A stretch of 64,000 nucleotides of DNA from Chitinophagales bacterium (GTDB taxonomy: Bacteria; Bacteroidota; Bacteroidia; Chitinophagales; Chitinophagaceae), in assembly GCA_017303855.1 (NCBI GenBank), contig JAFLBL010000016.1, forward strand, positions 1 through 64,000, in the 5' to 3' direction. Both the position numbers and the translations under genes were made by a program. This document shows, one piece after another, positions 42,053 to 49,798 of this stretch (within the stretch, counting starts at the first letter, position 1; each line of letters starts with the position of its first letter). The notes under the pieces were generated by a model, which did no database searches, had not been told where the DNA came from, and worked only from the letters and a program-made list of their open reading frames with translations.

Positions 42053-43666
42053 TCATCTCTTCTTCCCAAACATCCAACCCAGATAGTCCGGCTCGGCAAA
42101 CGCATTATCCCAGCTGTTATGATTTACGCCGGGGTATTCAACGTATTTAACTTCGGCTTTGAGGGATTTTAGTTTTTCCACCATGTCGCGTGACATTTTT
42201 ACATCCACCACCGCATCGGCCGCGCCATGAAATACGCGGAAAGCGGTTTTCTTTACACGTTTATCGTATAATTTGAGGTCGCCTCCGCCGCAGATCGGCA
42301 TGGCTGCAGCATAGAGGTTGGGATAACGGAACACGGATTCAAATGTACCCATGCCACCCATAGAGAGGCCGGTAATATAGACCCGGGAGGGATCCACGGC
42401 GTCCTCTTTCATTATTTTCTGTACCAGTTCATTGGCAGCCTGCAGCGGCCAGTTGGCCGGACCACTGTAATCCAGTTCAAACTTTACAGGCTGCACCGTG
42501 CGGTCAATTTTGGAGGCAGCCCAGTAAGAGTCCTCCGGACATTGAGGGAAGATGATGATGGCCGGGAAGGCGGACCTGTTTTCTTCTTTTAAGAAAAGGC
42601 GGGCACCATGGGTCAGCTGCTTCTCATTGTCTTTTCCTCTTTCTCCAGCGCCATGGAGAAACAACAACAGGGGATATTTTTTACTGCGGTCATAATTGGC
42701 GGGGTATAGAATACGATAGGGAAGAATATGACCGTCAACGGTGGGGTATACCCGCTGTTCATAGAGGGCCAGTTCCGGATTGAATGCCGGCTTTTTCAGC
42801 AAACCCTGCTGATCCAGCCAGTCGCCGAAACGCTCTATCCATTGGTCGGAAGGCAGGTTTTGCTTGCGCATGCCAAACCCGTGACCGCCTTTCGCATACA
42901 TGTGCAGTTCAGCGGATTTTTTGGCGGCAACCCAGCTGTTGTACATATCCACACTGTGTGGAGCAAGTCCCAGCTGGTCATCACTGGCGGCTACGGCAAA
43001 AAGAGGCGGGGTGTTGTTGCCAACGGTACCCAGTAACTGTTTTGGTATATAGGAATACACTGAACCGATAAAATCCGGGCGGTTTTCTGCAGTGAAGTTA
43101 AATGCAGCAGAACCGGCTACCGTTCCCCCGGCGGAAAAGCCGATAATGCCGATCCGGTTACGCAGCAGTTGATAGTCCGCCGCATGTTCCCTTACCCAGG
43201 CAATAGCGGCTTTACCATCCGCAATCGCCAGCGGTATTACTTGATTGGTTTCTTCCGTAAATTCCTTGCTGCCCATTTTGGCATTTACTTCCGCCGCAGG
43301 ATCACTGGTATAGCTTCTGGCCAGCCTGTATTTTAATACAAAACAGGTTACGCCTTTTTGCGTCAGCCAGGTTGCTACATCATTGCCTTCACTGTTGATG
43401 GATAAGGCATAAAAGGCACCGCCGGGACAAATGATCACCGCCGTGCCATTGGCCTTGCCCATGGGGGGCTGATATACAGTCAGCGTAGGACGGGTTACAT
43501 TATACACGAGTTTTGTCTGCCAGCTGTTCTGTTCACTTACGCCTTCATTCCAGTTCGATGTTTCGGAACCGGGTGCCGCCCCTTCGTACAAGGGAATTTC
43601 TTTTTGCTGCGCGGTTAGTGTACATACAAAGAGGAGGCTGATAAAAAGGAACAGACTGTTTTTCAT
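42053..43666 (-). CDS. Secreted two-domain esterase (tandem alpha/beta hydrolases)
   Basis: 537 residues with signal peptide MKNSLFLFISLLFVCTLTAQ. The first hydrolase domain (about 40-290) resembles acetyl-esterase/lipase proteins: VIICPGGAFYALS, nucleophile GFSAGG, and histidine in GGHGFGMR. The second (about 310-537) resembles PHB depolymerase/feruloyl esterase proteins: LLLFLHGAGERGKDNE, nucleophile GLSMGGMGT, and HGAADAVVDV with GVNHNSWDNAF. Both catalytic sets look intact. With the GH3 gene upstream it probably removes acyl groups from plant polysaccharide. The stop codon belongs to a heptad array. Confidence 0.88.
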   Translation of the reverse strand: MKNSLFLFISLLFVCTLTAQQKEIPLYEGAAPGSETSNWNEGVSEQNSWQTKLVYNVTRPTLTVYQPPMGKANGTAVIICPGGAFYALSINSEGNDVATWLTQKGVTCFVLKYRLARSYTSDPAAEVNAKMGSKEFTEETNQVIPLAIADGKAAIAWVREHAADYQLLRNRIGIIGFSAGGTVAGSAAFNFTAENRPDFIGSVYSYIPKQLLGTVGNNTPPLFAVAASDDQLGLAPHSVDMYNSWVAAKKSAELHMYAKGGHGFGMRKQNLPSDQWIERFGDWLDQQGLLKKPAFNPELALYEQRVYPTVDGHILPYRILYPANYDRSKKYPLLLFLHGAGERGKDNEKQLTHGARLFLKEENRSAFPAIIIFPQCPEDSYWAASKIDRTVQPVKFELDYSGPANWPLQAANELVQKIMKEDAVDPSRVYITGLSMGGMGTFESVFRYPNLYAAAMPICGGGDLKLYDKRVKKTAFRVFHGAADAVVDVKMSRDMVEKLKSLKAEVKYVEYPGVNHNSWDNAFAEPDYLGWMFGKKR

Positions 43667-43696
43667 ATCGTGTGATTAAGAGTATAAAAGTAAAAG

Positions 43697-43723
43697 AAAA
43701 CCCTCCGTATTCCGAAGGGTTTT
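43697..43723 (-). terminator. Intrinsic terminator after the GH3 gene
   Basis: AAAACCCT (43697-43704) pairs with AGGGTTTT (43716-43723), with an internal mismatch and two more G-C pairs. The arms end in A/T runs, so it can work on either strand. It lies 26 bp after the GH3 stop and upstream of the esterase gene. Confidence 0.75.
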
Positions 43724-43748
43724 GGCTGATTCTGATCAGTGCCGTTAT

Positions 43749-46067
43749 TTATTTTTTCAGTTCATGAATCGTTACCTGTGGCAGCATGACTTTATTACAT
43801 TTTTCAGTAATAATTTCTGCCTCCAGTGTAAAGCGGGCCGTCTGCAGTAGCTGGTCGGATGCATTACCCGCTTTTACTTCGTACAGGCCGGGCTCTGCTA
43901 CCCAGGCACTGCGGTTGCTGTCGTACGAGGCGATATCGGCCGCTGTAAGCGTAAACTCCAGTGTTTGTTTTTCACCCGGGGCCAGGTTTTTTGTCTTGGC
44001 AAACGCTTTCAGTTCAATAGCGGGCTTGTCCATGGTTTTGCCCGGTGCGGTTATGTAAAGCTGAATCACTTCCTTGCCGGCCATTATGCCGGTATTCGTT
44101 ACCGTTAGTGATACGGTGATTTTCCCGTTTAGTACCGGACGGCTGAGTCGGACTGCACTGCAGGAAAACTGCGTATAGCTTAATCCAAAACCAAAGGCAT
44201 AGGCCGGTTTTACGTCAAATGTACTGTTGTAGCGGTACCCCACATAGATGCCTTCTTCGTAGGTTACTTCCGCGGGTACGGTTTTCATACCCAGCGTGCC
44301 GGTAGTGGCTTTTTCCGGAAACTCAATTCCCGGAAAATTTTTCTGGCTGGATTCATCTTCATTCCTGACCGGCATCGTGGTAGCCAGTTTGCCGGATGGA
44401 TTTACTTTGCCGCTGAGAATATCCGCCACGGCATTGCCGGCTTCCTGCCCGCCCTGCCAGGCCAGTAAAATGGCATCCACTTCATCTCTCCAGGAAGCCA
44501 CATCGATCATGCCCCCGGCATTAATGATCACTATCACTTTTTTCCCATTCGCATGGTAAGCGGAAGCTACTTTCCGGATCAGGTCCGTTTCCGCGGCACT
44601 GAGGTAAAAATCATTTTCGCGTTTACGATCCCGGAATTCACCGGCATTGCGGCCAATGGTGATCAGGGCTGCATCGGTAGCCACTGCTTTGTGCTGCAGC
44701 AAGTCCGCATAGCCTTCCGCCTCGGGAGCGGGCGGGGTCGGGTTGAAAATTTCTTCGATAAACCCTTTTTTCGGGTGTGCCTGGTTGTAAGCGGCCAGGT
44801 ATCGGGTATAATATTTTTGCAGATCCGCATCGGGTTGAAAACCGCTGTTGAGCAGCCCCTGTTCCAGTGAAATGGTATAGGCTTCGTTTACATCGCCACT
44901 GCCGGTACCCCCGGCTATAAAGTTGTAAGAGGTATTGCCGAATACGGCCAGCCGCTGATTACGCTTCAGGGGCAGGGCGTTGTTTTTGTTCCGCAGGAGG
45001 ATCATGCCTTCCGCGGCGGCAGTCCGTACCAGGGCTGCATGGGCTTTAAGATCGGGCTTGTTGCTGAAGGCATATTTTTTATACGCGGGTGACTGCATAA
45101 TATAACTCAGTATCCGTTCCACATTCTGATCCAGTATTTTTATATCCAGTTGCCCGTTATGCAACGCGTCTGTAATGGCTTTTTTCTGATCGGCCGTACC
45201 CGGCATCAGCAGGTCATTGCCGGCTTTCATTTGTGCAACGGCATCTTTACCGCCAAACCAGTCCGTCATCACCAGTCCTTTAAATCCCCATTCTTTCCGT
45301 AGAATCGTATTGAGCAGTTGATCATCTTCAGAAGTATATTTTCCGTTAATGTAGTTGTATGAACTCATCACCGTCCAGGGTTGTGCTTCCTTTACCGCAA
45401 TCTGGAACCCTTTCAGGTAAATTTCGCGGAGGGCTCTTTCGCTTACAATGGTATTGACGGTATTGCGGTTGGTCTCCTGGTTATTGGCCGCAAAATGTTT
45501 GACGGATGTGCCTACGCCGTTGTACTCCACCCCGTTTACGATAGCGGCGGCCATTTTGCCTGAAATAAGCGGGTCTTCGGAATAGTATTCAAAATTCCGT
45601 CCGCCCAGTGAATTGCGGTGAATATTCAATGCGGGGGCAAGTAATACATCCACCCCGTATTCTTTTACTTCATTGCCCATGGCTCTGCCTACTTTTTCCA
45701 CCAGGGCGGTATTCCAGGTAGAGGCCAGCAGTGTACCAACCGGCCAGGCGGTGGCATAATAGGTGGCGGGATCTTTTTTACGGGTGGGTTCTATCCGCAG
45801 TCCGGCCGGACCGTCGGCCAGTACCGTTGTGGGAATGCCCAGTCGCGAAATCGCAAATGTAGTGCCAGCCGCACCGGGTACCTTGTCGTCTGTCTGACCT
45901 ACTACAGGGGCACTGTTTTCATTACCGGGCAACTTCATGCCCATACCTACCACCAGGTTTACTTTTTCTTCAATGGTCATTTGGGAAACCAATCTGCCTG
46001 CCGGGGTGGGTTGGCTATAGCCTGTGGTAAGCGCCGCGGAAAAAAGGGCGGTAAATAAATACTTCAT
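43749..46067 (-). CDS. Glycoside hydrolase family 3 (beta-glucosidase-like)
   Basis: 772 residues with signal peptide (MKYLFTALFSAALTTGYSQ). Order: GH3 N-terminal domain (about 30-330, with KHFAANNQETNRN and the nucleophile aspartate in GLVMTDWFGG), GH3 C-terminal domain (with EGMILLRNKNNALPL and WQGGQEAGNAVADIL), and an Fn3-like domain (VTNTGIMAGKEVIQLYI). It likely releases glucose or xylose from oligosaccharides in the periplasm. The 67-bp upstream region contains a perfect TTGAT-N4-ATCAA palindrome, and the next gene is a Crp/Fnr regulator. Confidence 0.95.
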   Translation of the reverse strand: MKYLFTALFSAALTTGYSQPTPAGRLVSQMTIEEKVNLVVGMGMKLPGNENSAPVVGQTDDKVPGAAGTTFAISRLGIPTTVLADGPAGLRIEPTRKKDPATYYATAWPVGTLLASTWNTALVEKVGRAMGNEVKEYGVDVLLAPALNIHRNSLGGRNFEYYSEDPLISGKMAAAIVNGVEYNGVGTSVKHFAANNQETNRNTVNTIVSERALREIYLKGFQIAVKEAQPWTVMSSYNYINGKYTSEDDQLLNTILRKEWGFKGLVMTDWFGGKDAVAQMKAGNDLLMPGTADQKKAITDALHNGQLDIKILDQNVERILSYIMQSPAYKKYAFSNKPDLKAHAALVRTAAAEGMILLRNKNNALPLKRNQRLAVFGNTSYNFIAGGTGSGDVNEAYTISLEQGLLNSGFQPDADLQKYYTRYLAAYNQAHPKKGFIEEIFNPTPPAPEAEGYADLLQHKAVATDAALITIGRNAGEFRDRKRENDFYLSAAETDLIRKVASAYHANGKKVIVIINAGGMIDVASWRDEVDAILLAWQGGQEAGNAVADILSGKVNPSGKLATTMPVRNEDESSQKNFPGIEFPEKATTGTLGMKTVPAEVTYEEGIYVGYRYNSTFDVKPAYAFGFGLSYTQFSCSAVRLSRPVLNGKITVSLTVTNTGIMAGKEVIQLYITAPGKTMDKPAIELKAFAKTKNLAPGEKQTLEFTLTAADIASYDSNRSAWVAEPGLYEVKAGNASDQLLQTARFTLEAEIITEKCNKVMLPQVTIHELKK

Positions 46068-46115
46068 ACTGCAATCGGTTTAGGCCATAAAGGTCCTGCA
46101 GGATAAAGCAGCCTG

Positions 46116-46133
46116 ATTTGATAATTATCAAAT
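46116..46133 (-). promoter_or_regulatory. Crp/Fnr-type palindrome upstream of the GH3 gene
   Basis: ATTTGATAATTATCAAAT is a perfect 18-bp palindrome containing TTGAT-AATT-ATCAA (46118-46131), the FNR-type consensus. It lies about 50-65 bp upstream of the GH3 start and starts right after the stop of the Crp/Fnr gene. Confidence 0.65.
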
Positions 46134-46134
46134 A

Positions 46135-46698
46135 CTATTTGCCGGAACGGATACGGCTCAGCGTCTCGAGTGTCATGCCCAGAAAGGAGGCGATATAGGT
46201 GAGCGGTACACGCTGAATGATTTCCGGCTGTGTGGCCATCAGCCGGTCATAACGTTGCTGTGCGGTTTCAAACTGAATGGCATCCATCCGCACCTGTGAG
46301 AGAATCAGGGAGTCCGTAATCATTTTACGTAACAGTCTTTCCACTTCATGATACCGGTCGGCAAGGGACATGAAGTCCTGGTAATGGATGCCGCGGAGTT
46401 CGGCAGGCTCCAGGGTATGTATGCCGAGGTGGCTGGGACTACGCTGGAAAAAACTGGTGATGGATAAAAAAAACTGCTGATCCAGGGCCAGCCACTCGGT
46501 AATGGTTTTGCCGTTTTTGGTATAAAAAATACGGGCCGCCCCTTTTTCAATAAAGTAAATATAATCGCTGACGGTATGTTCCCTTAGTACCGGGTGATCT
46601 TTGGGCAGTGTCCATGACTTCCAGGCGGAAAGAAACGCGGCCTCCGTGTCGGGCGATAAAGCGGATATCCGGGCAAGGGCTGTTTTTAGCGATTCCAT
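46135..46698 (-). CDS. Crp/Fnr family transcriptional regulator
   Basis: 187 residues. A cyclic-nucleotide-binding-like fold (about 20-120: DYIYFIEKGAARIFYTKNGK) is followed by a long dimer helix and a short helix-turn-helix (TYIASFLGMTLETLSRIRSGK, quoted in part: SFLGMTLETLSRIR). The recognition helix has E178-x-x-S181-R182, the FNR pattern that reads TTGAT. The protein has no cysteine, so it cannot hold an FNR-type iron-sulfur cluster. It ends early after the recognition helix, as many Bacteroidota members do. Its likely site is the palindrome 2 bp beyond its stop. Confidence 0.9.
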   Translation of the reverse strand: MESLKTALARISALSPDTEAAFLSAWKSWTLPKDHPVLREHTVSDYIYFIEKGAARIFYTKNGKTITEWLALDQQFFLSITSFFQRSPSHLGIHTLEPAELRGIHYQDFMSLADRYHEVERLLRKMITDSLILSQVRMDAIQFETAQQRYDRLMATQPEIIQRVPLTYIASFLGMTLETLSRIRSGK

Positions 46699-46734
46699 TA
46701 CAGGAAATTAAGCAAAGAAATAATACTTTTAAGC

Positions 46735-47643
46735 ATGATTAAGATACCGCCTTATTTGAAAAAGGGAGATACTATCGGGCTGGTTTGTCCCGCCGGTTAT
46801 ATGCCTTTTGAACGGGTAAAAACCTGTGTGAACACCCTGCAGGACTGGGGCTACAATGTAAATGTAGGGGCTACGGTGGGCGGCGGCTCTGCCACTTATT
46901 TCTCGGGTACCGATGAAGAACGGCTCCGTGATTTCCAGGCCATGCTGGACAATGATGAAGTAAAAACAATTGTATGTGCCCGTGGGGGCTATGGTACGGG
47001 ACGGATCATTGATCAGCTGGATTTCAAAAAGTTTAAAAAAAATCCGAAATGGATTGTCGGGTACAGTGATATCACCGTACTGCATGCGCATATCTACAGC
47101 AATTATTATATCGCCACCCTGCACGCGCCGATGGCGGGCGCGTTTAATGAAGGCGGTGCGGGCAATGAATTTGTAGGCTCGTTAAAACAAGCCCTGGAAG
47201 GAAAGAAAATCAATTACAGTTGTGCCACGCATCCGGATAACCGGAAAGGAGAAGCCATCGGTGAACTGGTAGGCGGCAACCTGGCCTTGCTGGCCCACCT
47301 GGTGGGTACGGATTCGGATCTGAAAACAAAAGGGAAAATCCTGTTTATTGAAGATGTGGGCGAACAGTTGTATAACCTGGACCGGATGCTGTACCAGCTG
47401 AAACGCAGCGGCAAACTGGCAAAACTGGCCGGGCTTATCTATGGCGGCTTTACCGAAACAAAAGATACGGACCGGCCTTTTGGGCAGACGATTGATGAAA
47501 TACTCAGGCATGCGGTAGCGGAGTATGACTATCCGGTTTGTTATGATTTTCCCGTGAGCCATACCGACCGCAACTATGCATTGAAAGTAGGGGTGGGCTA
47601 TAAACTCAGGGTGGGAAAATCCAAAGTAACCCTGCAGGAATAA
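46735..47643 (+). CDS. Muramoyltetrapeptide carboxypeptidase (LD-carboxypeptidase, S66)
   Basis: 302 residues. S66 family marks: GDTIGLVCPAGYMP, ARGGYGTGRII, nucleophile serine in WIVGYSDITVLHAH, GGNLALLAHLVGT, and the Glu in LFIEDVGEQLYNLDRML with the histidine in PVSHTDRNYALKVG. It removes the terminal D-alanine from tetrapeptides in peptidoglycan recycling. No signal peptide is seen, so it should be cytoplasmic. It is divergent from the Crp/Fnr gene across 36 bp; a weak hairpin follows at 47646. Confidence 0.94.
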   Translation: MIKIPPYLKKGDTIGLVCPAGYMPFERVKTCVNTLQDWGYNVNVGATVGGGSATYFSGTDEERLRDFQAMLDNDEVKTIVCARGGYGTGRIIDQLDFKKFKKNPKWIVGYSDITVLHAHIYSNYYIATLHAPMAGAFNEGGAGNEFVGSLKQALEGKKINYSCATHPDNRKGEAIGELVGGNLALLAHLVGTDSDLKTKGKILFIEDVGEQLYNLDRMLYQLKRSGKLAKLAGLIYGGFTETKDTDRPFGQTIDEILRHAVAEYDYPVCYDFPVSHTDRNYALKVGVGYKLRVGKSKVTLQE

Positions 47644-47645
47644 AA

Positions 47646-47664
47646 CGGGGCCACACCCCCTTTT
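47646..47664 (+). terminator. Weak intrinsic terminator after the LD-carboxypeptidase gene
   Basis: GGGG-CCACA-CCCC followed by CTTTT, directly after the stop. The stem is only 4 bp of G-C pairs (with possible A-T extension), so efficiency is doubtful. Confidence 0.4.
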
Positions 47665-47821
47665 GATGCAGCCCCTTGTAAATAGTAACCTAACCTAAAA
47701 CGCGTTGGATTTTGTTGCCGGCCGTACTTACCGGAAGGCAGACTGATGCATTTCACCAGTGGCCCGCTCCGGGTTTCAGTACCAGCCATACAAATATGCT
47801 GCTTCCTTGAGTATAAAGCAA

Positions 47822-47857
47822 ATTGATTAAATTTATATTCAAATAGGTTTAATCTAT
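47822..47857 (+). promoter_or_regulatory. OxyR-like tandem operator overlapping the oxyR start
   Basis: ATAGGTTTAATCTAT (47843-47857) matches the OxyR element ATAG-n-t-nnn-a-n-CTAT in full and ends at the base before the ATG. A second, weaker copy (ATTGATTAAATTTAT, 47822-47836) lies 6 bp upstream. The usual spacing is 7 bp. The location suggests autorepression. Confidence 0.65.
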
Positions 47858-48793
47858 ATGACATTTACCCAGCTCGAATACATCCTGGCCGTGGATACCT
47901 GGCGTCATTTTGCCACGGCGGCCGCCCATTGTTTTGTAACCCAGCCCACCCTCAGTATGCAGATCCAGAAACTGGAGGAAGAACTGGACCTGAAAATATT
48001 TGACCGGAGCAAGCAGCCGGTGGTGCCTACGGAAACAGGTCTTGAACTGATCCGGCAGGCCCGGGTCATACTGGATGCCCGGAATAAACTGCTGGAAACG
48101 GTGCAGGAGAAAAAGGGGATACTGATGGGGGAATTGCGGATCGGGATTATTCCCACCCTGGCGCCCTATCTCTTGCCCCTGTTTGTCCAATCCTTTACCC
48201 GCAAGTATCCGGACGTGCGGCTGGTGGTGCACGAGATGATGACGGAACTGATTATTGCCCGTTTGCGCGAAGGAAAGATTGATGCGGGCATACTTGTAAC
48301 CCCTTTGCAGGAACCGGGGATACAGGAGCATGTATTGTTTTATGAGGAGATGATGGCCTATGTGTCCCGCAAGAATGCCATCTACGAAAAAACCTATCTC
48401 TTGCCCCAGGATATTGATCCGGAAAAATTATGGTTGCTTGAAGAAGGCCATTGTTTCCGGTCACAGATCGTCAATCTCTGTGAGTTGCAGAAAATAAGCC
48501 GGGAAAACAGTCACTTTGATTATGAAGCCGGCAGTATCGAAACCCTGCGGCGGATGGTGGAGATGAATGATGGTATTACAATACTGCCCGAACTGGCCAC
48601 GCTGGAAATGCCCGCGGCGCAACGGCAGCTGATCCGCCAGTTTAAGAAACCTTTTCCCATGCGGGAAGTAAGTGTGGTGGTGCACCGCAACCTGGTAAAA
48701 CGACGGCTGATTGATGTACTCCGCAAAGAAATTTTACAAACCATTCCGGAAAAGATCCGCAAGAATAAAACGCATCATGTGGTGCCGGTATAA
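47858..48793 (+). CDS. oxyR: Hydrogen peroxide-sensing regulator OxyR
   Basis: 311 residues, LysR type. N-terminal HTH (MTFTQLEYILAVDTWRHFAT; CFVTQPTLSMQIQKLEEEL) and a substrate-binding-like domain. Cys199 and Cys208 (GHCFRSQIVNLCEL) fall at the same numbers and spacing as the redox pair of E. coli OxyR, which forms a disulfide on peroxide stress. An OxyR-type operator overlaps the start codon. Targets such as catalase or dps are not in this window. The stop abuts the end of the convergent hydrolase gene. Confidence 0.93.
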   Translation: MTFTQLEYILAVDTWRHFATAAAHCFVTQPTLSMQIQKLEEELDLKIFDRSKQPVVPTETGLELIRQARVILDARNKLLETVQEKKGILMGELRIGIIPTLAPYLLPLFVQSFTRKYPDVRLVVHEMMTELIIARLREGKIDAGILVTPLQEPGIQEHVLFYEEMMAYVSRKNAIYEKTYLLPQDIDPEKLWLLEEGHCFRSQIVNLCELQKISRENSHFDYEAGSIETLRRMVEMNDGITILPELATLEMPAAQRQLIRQFKKPFPMREVSVVVHRNLVKRRLIDVLRKEILQTIPEKIRKNKTHHVVPV

Positions 48794-49603
48794 TTACCGG
48801 GCCAGCAAGGTATCCAGGTGCTGTACCAGCTGCGGGTAGTCGTAGAGGTTATTATGACTGCCGCCCTGTATGGTTATCAGTTCGTCGGCGGGCTTGAGCA
48901 GGGGTTGCAGCCGTTTTGCATTTTTATAAGGAACAATCCAGTCACTGGTACCGTGAAAAATGGTAACCGGCGCACTGACCCGTTGCAGGTATTCATGTGT
49001 GGGCAGCTCATAATGGAGCATCCAGCGCACCGGGTATACCGGCAGGTAATGACTGACCACGGCCGGAAAATCATAATAGGGAGTCTCCAGGATCAGCCGT
49101 TTACAACTTCGTACGGAAGCCAGTTGCGCGGCAATACCCGTGCCCATGCTTTTCCCGTAAATAATGATGCTGTCCTGGCTGAATCGCTTTACAGCCACCC
49201 GGTATACATGCAGGGCCCAGTCATAGAGTTTTTGTTCCGTCAGCTGGCCGGTACTCTTCCCGAATCCGGGATAGTCAATCATCAGTACCTGGTATCCGTG
49301 CCGGGTAAAATGAGGTATGTATTTCGCATACCAGCTGATATTCTTTTTATTCCCATGGAAATAAAGCACCACGCCCCGGGTAACGCTATCGGTGCTGGCA
49401 AAATCCACCAGGTTCAGCGTGTCGTCCTGGTTCAGGGGAATGGAAATATCCTGGTGCGGCTGCGGGAAATTATAACTGTATTCCCGGTTCAGCGTTACCG
49501 GGTGAAAGAGTACGGCATCCTGCAGAAAATAGAAAGCCATTCCCAGGATCAGGTAAACTGTTCCGGTAATCCAGGCCCATTTTTTCCAGTTGATTTTCTT
49601 CAT
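48794..49603 (-). CDS. Membrane-anchored alpha/beta hydrolase
   Basis: 269 residues. One N-terminal membrane helix (WAWITGTVYLILGMAFYFLQ), then a hydrolase domain with VVLYFHGNKKNISWYAKYI, YPGFGKSTG, nucleophile YGKSMGTG, acid in GTSDWIVPYKN and histidine in GGSHNNLYDYPQ. It belongs to the BEM46/ABHD13-like group, whose substrate is unknown. It is a paralogue of the gene at 51044-51832 with the same layout. Its upstream region is a heptad array (from 49632). Confidence 0.87.
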   Translation of the reverse strand: MKKINWKKWAWITGTVYLILGMAFYFLQDAVLFHPVTLNREYSYNFPQPHQDISIPLNQDDTLNLVDFASTDSVTRGVVLYFHGNKKNISWYAKYIPHFTRHGYQVLMIDYPGFGKSTGQLTEQKLYDWALHVYRVAVKRFSQDSIIIYGKSMGTGIAAQLASVRSCKRLILETPYYDFPAVVSHYLPVYPVRWMLHYELPTHEYLQRVSAPVTIFHGTSDWIVPYKNAKRLQPLLKPADELITIQGGSHNNLYDYPQLVQHLDTLLAR

Positions 49604-49631
49604 TAAAGCAAATATCCTGAAATAAATGCGA

Positions 49632-49696
49632 GTGGAAAGTGGAAAGTGGAGAGTGGAGAGTGGAGAGTGGAAAGTGGAGAGTGGGGAGTGGGGAGC
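49632..49696 (+). repeat. Heptad array (GTGGAGA/GTGGAAA type)
   Basis: Nine units in strict 7-bp register (GTGGAAA, GTGGAGA, GTGGGGA variants) lead into the inverted repeat at 49697. It is upstream of the hydrolase gene. Confidence 0.85.
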
Positions 49697-49772
49697 AGTC
49701 GGGAGTCGGGAGTAAATACACCTTCTAAGAAAATGCCAATTAGAGGGGGCTGTTTACTCCCGACTCCCGACT
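49697..49772. repeat. 20-bp perfect inverted repeat built from heptads
   Basis: Left arm 49697-49716 (AGTCGGGAGTCGGGAGTAAA) and right arm 49753-49772 are exact inverted copies, with a 36-nt non-repeated loop. The right arm belongs to the CTCCCGA array that ends at the stop codon of the TPR lipoprotein gene. Confidence 0.88.
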
Positions 49773-49798
49773 CCCGACTCCCAACTCCCGACTATCAA
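49757..49798 (+). repeat. Heptad array starting at the TPR lipoprotein stop codon
   Basis: Six units: CTCCCGA three times, CTCCCAA, CTCCCGA, CTATCAA. They are followed by CTAACTC at 49799, whose CTA is the TAG stop of the minus-strand gene. Confidence 0.82.
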
